NCBI GenBank assembly: GCA_037957365.1
Contig: JARHVA010003639.1
Span: forward strand, 84,501-148,500
Direction: 5' to 3'
Source of the DNA: Torreya grandis
Taxonomy: Eukaryota; Streptophyta; Pinopsida; Cupressales; Taxaceae
DNA length: 64,000 nt
Shown: one piece after another, positions 58,104 to 64,000 of the stretch
Layout: each line of letters starts with the position of its first letter
Numbering within the stretch: position 1 is the first letter of the stretch
Notes under the pieces: generated by a model
What the model was told of the DNA's origin: nothing
The model's database searches: none
What the model saw: only the letters and a program-made list of their open reading frames with translations
Program-made: the position numbers and the translations under genes

Positions 58104-58920
58104 TATTATGTGCATAATTTCTATTCACTGGAGAATAAAACACCTTCTATTCAAACTAACAATATAAAATATACCAATGAATCCCCCTCAACCCCCCTTA
58201 CTATAGTACAATTTAGTTATCAAACAAACCCAAATGAGGGTGATAGATTATTTCACTCTAACCAAGTCTAAGTTATCACACCTCCAAAGGTTATTGAGAG
58301 CACACTAAACCTTCAAAAAATAAATCTAATCTAATATACTAGTGGCTAAAATTTTAAAAAATAAAATAAAATAAAAATTTGAGCATTAAATGAACCCCTT
58401 GATAATGATAATATACCCTCAAAAGTGTTAATTTATTTAATGCATTCTATGGATAATTTTATAAAACAAGTAAATCATCTCACCTTGGAGAATGAAGCAT
58501 ATAAATCTCACGTTAATGCCAATATTATCCATAATAATCTTATTCCACATATAATTTCAACTATGAGGTTTCCACATAACTTTCAGATACTAGTGTTACC
58601 TATATTTAATGGACAAGAAGATCCATATTTACATATTCAATATTATGATAAATTCATCGATCATGTTATAAATAAGTTAATTCTACTACAAGTGTTCCCA
58701 AAGTCACTAAAGTAAAAATCACTACACACCCTAGTGCATCTTTAAATACAAATGAGGAAATAAAGATAGTCTTCCTCAAGCATTATATATAGAGTAAGGG
58801 ACCTCTAGTCACACATGAGAGATTACCTTCAATACACTAGGGCAAGACAAAGCCTACCATAAACTACATTCTATGGTTAAAGCTTGTTGCATCAATTAAT
58901 TTATCAACCAATGGATTTAG
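57899..58920 (+). pseudogene. Array unit 1: (TH)n segment and gag domain
   Basis: The (CA)n tract 58012-58102 (91 bases) is read as Thr-His. After it come TPLTIVQFSYQTNPNEG and an open frame 58425-58715 with FIKQVNHLTLENEAYKSH, PHNFQILVLPIFNGQEDPYL and IQYYDKFIDHVINKLI to LLQVFPKSLK. FxGxEDPYLHIxxYxxF...LLxxFPxSLKDKAxxWF is the Ty3/gypsy gag domain. The rest (to about 58920) continues in shifted frames (HYIxSKGPL, HERLPSI). Structural nucleocapsid role in the parent element; here inactive. Confidence 0.7.
58012..58102. repeat. (CA)n microsatellite, array unit 1
   Basis: Perfect CA run of 91 bases after TTAAAAAGA and before TTATTATGTGCATAATTT. Confidence 0.95.
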
Positions 58921-59491
58921 AAGTGCAATACATATTTATTAGAGGTTTAATTTCTCATATAAAGGATAGATTGCTATATCAGACATATAAATTATTCAAA
59001 CATCTATGCAATGCAAGTATATCATTATAGGCATAGTTAAGATTAGTTATTACACAGTCACAGGCAGATTCAATGATAGATCCTTTAGAACCTTAGCTGT
59101 CAAATTTGGTATAAGAGCCTACTCCACTTCCAATTTAGAAAATAGTGGAACACAAACAACCAATCAAAATAATCAATAAGTGTAAAGATCTACTCTATAT
59201 ATCATAAACTACAATTATTAGCACACAATATATACACATGTATAAACTAAGGTAGATGAAATTCCATTATCACCTTTAATCACATTTAAATTGCAATATA
59301 ATAATTATTTTCCATGAATAGATAATGCACATGCTTCTAACTATTCTCCCATATGTCATAATATGCAAAAAGAAAACATGGTTATTACTCTTTCTTCCCT
59401 TGATCCTCAAATATAAAATGATAATCATGCTTGCATTTCAAAAATTATTAGTGAACAAATACCTTGAATTACACTTACACAAGATGATACA

Positions 59492-59726
59492 TTGCATAAT
59501 AGTGAAAAATTAAAATATTCTCCTTCTCCTTCTCTTAATGAGCATTTGAATGATACTTCTTCTAATCTTACCTCTTCAAATGAGTTAAATTTTGATTTTG
59601 AGGAACAATGGGATAATGACAATTATTGTGATTATAATGAAGATGACATAGAATCTACAACTTGTACGTCTTTTCTTACTTCACATATTTATCTTATTCA
59701 ACCAAACATTAGAACACATGCTAAAA

Positions 59727-59809
<83 letters not shown>

Positions 59810-60620
59810 TCTTATGTGCATAATTTCCATTCACTAGATAATAAAGCATCTTCTATTTAAAATAACAATATAAAAGATACCAATGAATCCCCATCAACCC
59901 CTCTTACTAAAATAGAACTTTGTTCTCAAACAAACCTAAATGAGGGTGATAGCCTATTTCCATCTAACAGGGTCCACGTTATCACACCTCTAAAGGTTAT
60001 TGAGATCACACTAACCCTTCCAAAACAATATTTCCAATCTAATATACCAATGGCTAAAATAAACAATAAAATACAAGCATTAAATGAACTCCTTGTTAAT
60101 GATAATATACCTTAACAAGTGTTAATTGATTTAATGCATGTTGTGGTTAATTTTCAAAAAAAAGTAAATCATCTCACCTTGGAGAATGAATAATATAAAT
60201 ATTAGTTTAATGCCAATGCTATCCATAATAATCTTATTCCACACAAAATTTTAACTATGAGGTTACCACATAACTTTCGGATAACATTGTTACCTATCTT
60301 TGATGGACAAGAAGTTCCAAATTTACAACTTTAGTCTTATGATAAATCCATGGCTCATGTTACAAAAAAGTTAATTCTACTACAAGTGCTTCCAAAGTCA
60401 ATAAAGGACAAAGGACTAGACCAGTCCACCATACACTCCCTAGTGCATCTTTACATACATATGATGAGCTAGATATAGTCTTCCTCTTGAATTATATATA
60501 GAAGAAGGGACCTCTTATCACACATGAGAGTTACCTTCACTACACTAGGGTGAGACAAATCTTACCTCAAAGTATATTCTATAGTTAAAAGCTTGTTTGC
60601 ATCAGTTAATTTATCAACCA
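59492..60620 (+). pseudogene. Array unit 2: (TH)n segment and gag domain
   Basis: The 122-codon open frame 59492-59860 reads SPSPSLNEHLNDTSSNL, ELNFDFEEQWDNDNYCDYNE, HIYLIQPNIRTHAKR, about 40 Thr-His codon pairs, then SYVHNFHSLDNKASS. The gag domain lies at 60290-60620: LPIFDGQE, SYDKSMAHVTKKLILL, QVLPKSIKDKGLD, with stops and one-base slips. The acidic segment before the CA tract retains NFDFEEQWDNDNY, which units 3 and 4 carry with stops. Confidence 0.65.
59728..59808. repeat. (CA)n microsatellite, array unit 2
   Basis: Perfect CA run of 81 bases, in frame with the surrounding unit-2 ORF. Confidence 0.95.
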
Positions 60621-61199
60621 ATGGATTTAAAACTATAATACATCTTTGCTAGAGGTATATTTTCTCATATCAAGGATAGATTGCTATATCAGACATCTAA
60701 AACACTCATACATCTTCATAATGCATCTAAATCATTAAAGACACAATTGGGATTAGTTATTACATACACGGAGGTACATTTGGCTATAGATCCTTAGAAC
60801 CTTAGTTTTCAAATTTGGTACAAGAGCCTACTCCACTTCCAATTCAAAAAATAGTGGATCAAAAACAACAAATCAAAATACACATTAAAGGCAAAGATCG
60901 ACTCTATACAACACAACCTATAATGATTAGCACACATGACATCTACATGCACAAACTAAGGTAGATGAAAATACTTTATCACCTTCATTCACATTTCAAG
61001 CTCATTGTAATAACATTTTTCCACAAATAGATAATGTAAATGCTTCTAAATCTTCTCCCATTTATCATAATATGTAGAAAGAAAACATGGCCATTACTCC
61101 TTCTTCCCTTGATACTCAAATAGAAAATGATAACCATGCTTGCATTTCAAAAATATTTAGTGAATAAATAACTTGCATTAACACAAGATAATACATTAC

Positions 61200-62649
<1,450 letters not shown>

Positions 62650-62939
62650 CCTACAATGATTAGCACACATGACATCCACATGCACAAACTAAGGTAGTTG
62701 AAATTACTTTATCACCTTCATTCACATTTCAAGCTCATTGTAATAACATTTTTCCACAAATAGATAACGTAAATGCTTCTAAATCTTCTCCCATTTATCA
62801 TAATATGTAGAAATAAAACATGGTCATTACTCCTTCTTCCCTTGATACTAAAATATAAAATGATAACCATGCTTGCATTTCAAAAATATTTAGTGAATAA
62901 ATAACTTGCATTACAATTACACAAGATGATACATTACAT

Positions 62940-63173
62940 AGTAGTGAATAGTTAAAATATTCTCCTTCTTCTCTTAATGAGCAAATTAATGATACGTATT
63001 ATACTCTTACCTCTTCAAAGGAGTTAAATTTTTATTTTGAGGAACAATAGGATAATGATTATTATTTTGATTATGATGAACATGACATAGAATATACAAC
63101 TTATACCTCTTCTCTTACTTCACATATTTATCTTATTCAACCAAACATTAAAACATGTGTTAAAACACACACA

Positions 63174-63210
<37 letters not shown>

Positions 63211-64000
63211 TTATTCTTATGTGCATAATTTCCATTCACTAGAGAATAAAATGCCTTCTATTCAAATTAATAATATAAAAGATAGTAATGAATCCCCCTC
63301 AACCCCCCTTACTATAATATAACTTAGTTCTCAAAAAATACCAAATGAGGGTGATAACTTATTTCCCTCTAACCATGTCCAAGTTAGAACACCTTCAAAG
63401 GTTATTGAGAGCACACCGACCCTTCCAAAATAATATTTCCAATCTAATATACGAATGGCTAAAATAAACAATAAAATTCAAGCATTAAATGAACCCCTTA
63501 TTAATGATAACAATACATTCACAAGTGTTAATTTATTTAATGCATGTTATGGGTAATTTTCAAAAACATGTACATCATCTCAACTTGGAGAGAAAAGATA
63601 TAAATCGTAGGTTGATGCCAATGTTATCCATAATAATCTAATACCACACAAAATTTTAGCTATGAGGTTTCTACATAACTTTCAAATAATAATGTTACCT
63701 ATCTTTGATGGGCAAGAATATATATATTTACACCTTTAGGATTATGATAAATCCATGGATCATGTTACAAACAATTTAATTCTACTACAAGTGTTTATAA
63801 AGTCACTAAAGGACAAAGCACTAGACTAGTTCCACCATACACTCCCTATTGTATCTTAACATACATATGAGGAGACAGAGATACTCTTCCTCAAGCATTA
63901 TATATATAATAAGGGACCTCTATTCACATATGAGAGGTTACCTTTACTACACCAGGGTGAGACACAACATACCTCAAAGTACAATTTATGGTTGAAAGCT
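62940..64000 (+). pseudogene. Array unit 4 (cut by window end): (TH)n and gag
   Basis: Same order as unit 3 and closest to it (shared GATAAC/TGTAAATGCTTC variant and TATACCTCTTCTCTTAC). CA tract 63165-63209 is short (45 bases) with one CATA interruption. Gag starts near 63700 (LPIFDGQE, SMDHVTNNLILLQV) and is truncated by the edge of the window. It has many stops. Confidence 0.6.
63165..63209. repeat. (CA)n microsatellite, array unit 4
   Basis: 45-base CA run with one interruption (ACATACAC near 63178). Confidence 0.9.

Overview
This is a window of plant nuclear DNA from a large, repeat-rich genome. No intact host gene is visible. The evidence for a land plant is plant-type Ty1/copia and Ty3/gypsy retrotransposons (including a chromovirus and a Tat-like element carrying an extra RNase H) and a broken copy of the plant-specific DUF247 family. 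A gymnosperm is a fair guess from the age and density of the retroelements, but the sequence does not prove it.

Layout. 1-2.45 kb (+): a 668-codon reading frame with no frameshift but 26 in-frame stops, followed by a promoter-bearing LTR-like end. 2.5-11.4 kb: a minus-strand Tat-like Ty3/gypsy gag-pol remnant (gag, protease, extra RNase H, RT, RNase H, integrase) framed by three copies of one repeat, two of them head to head. 11.4-19.4 kb: AT-rich non-coding DNA with degenerate duplications, a nested palindrome and a 42-bp minisatellite. 19.4-26.7 kb: a tract very poor in G on the plus strand, holding a gag-like reading frame with a zinc-knuckle remnant and a 0.5-kb TA/TG microsatellite. 28.8-29.15 kb: a copia gag scrap. 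29.7-47.8 kb: DUF247-derived sequence split by three retrotransposons. Copia A (30384-35660, minus) has a perfect target duplication. Copia B (36109-46965, plus) has a chromovirus (40926-46856) nested in its 3' LTR. 49.7-50.8 kb: a gag fragment next to a 135-bp satellite whose every unit carries a hairpin. 52.5-55.4 kb (minus): a degenerate intron-containing gene with the LDN...NKNR and GHTxED motifs of a DUF7869-like, possibly transposase-related family. 55.4-64 kb: a retroelement leader followed by at least four tandem 1.7-kb units, each with a gag domain and a (CA)n tract read as poly(Thr-His).

How the parts fit. The nesting gives a relative history: DUF247 locus first, then the two copia insertions (LTRs differ at roughly 8% in A and about 16% over the stretch compared in B), then the chromovirus (LTRs differ at about 20 sites in 1154). 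Decay leaves a signature: older reading frames are broken mainly by TAA/TAG where Gln codons are expected, whereas the young chromovirus is broken mainly by TGA. Both fit C-to-T change at methylated cytosines, in CHG/CHH and CG contexts respectively. The best candidates for something not described before are the DUF7869-like gene, the tandem gag/(CA)n array, the hairpin satellite, the frameshift-free 2-kb reading frame, and the 100-bp duplication made with copia B's truncated 3' LTR. All alignments and counts were made by eye.
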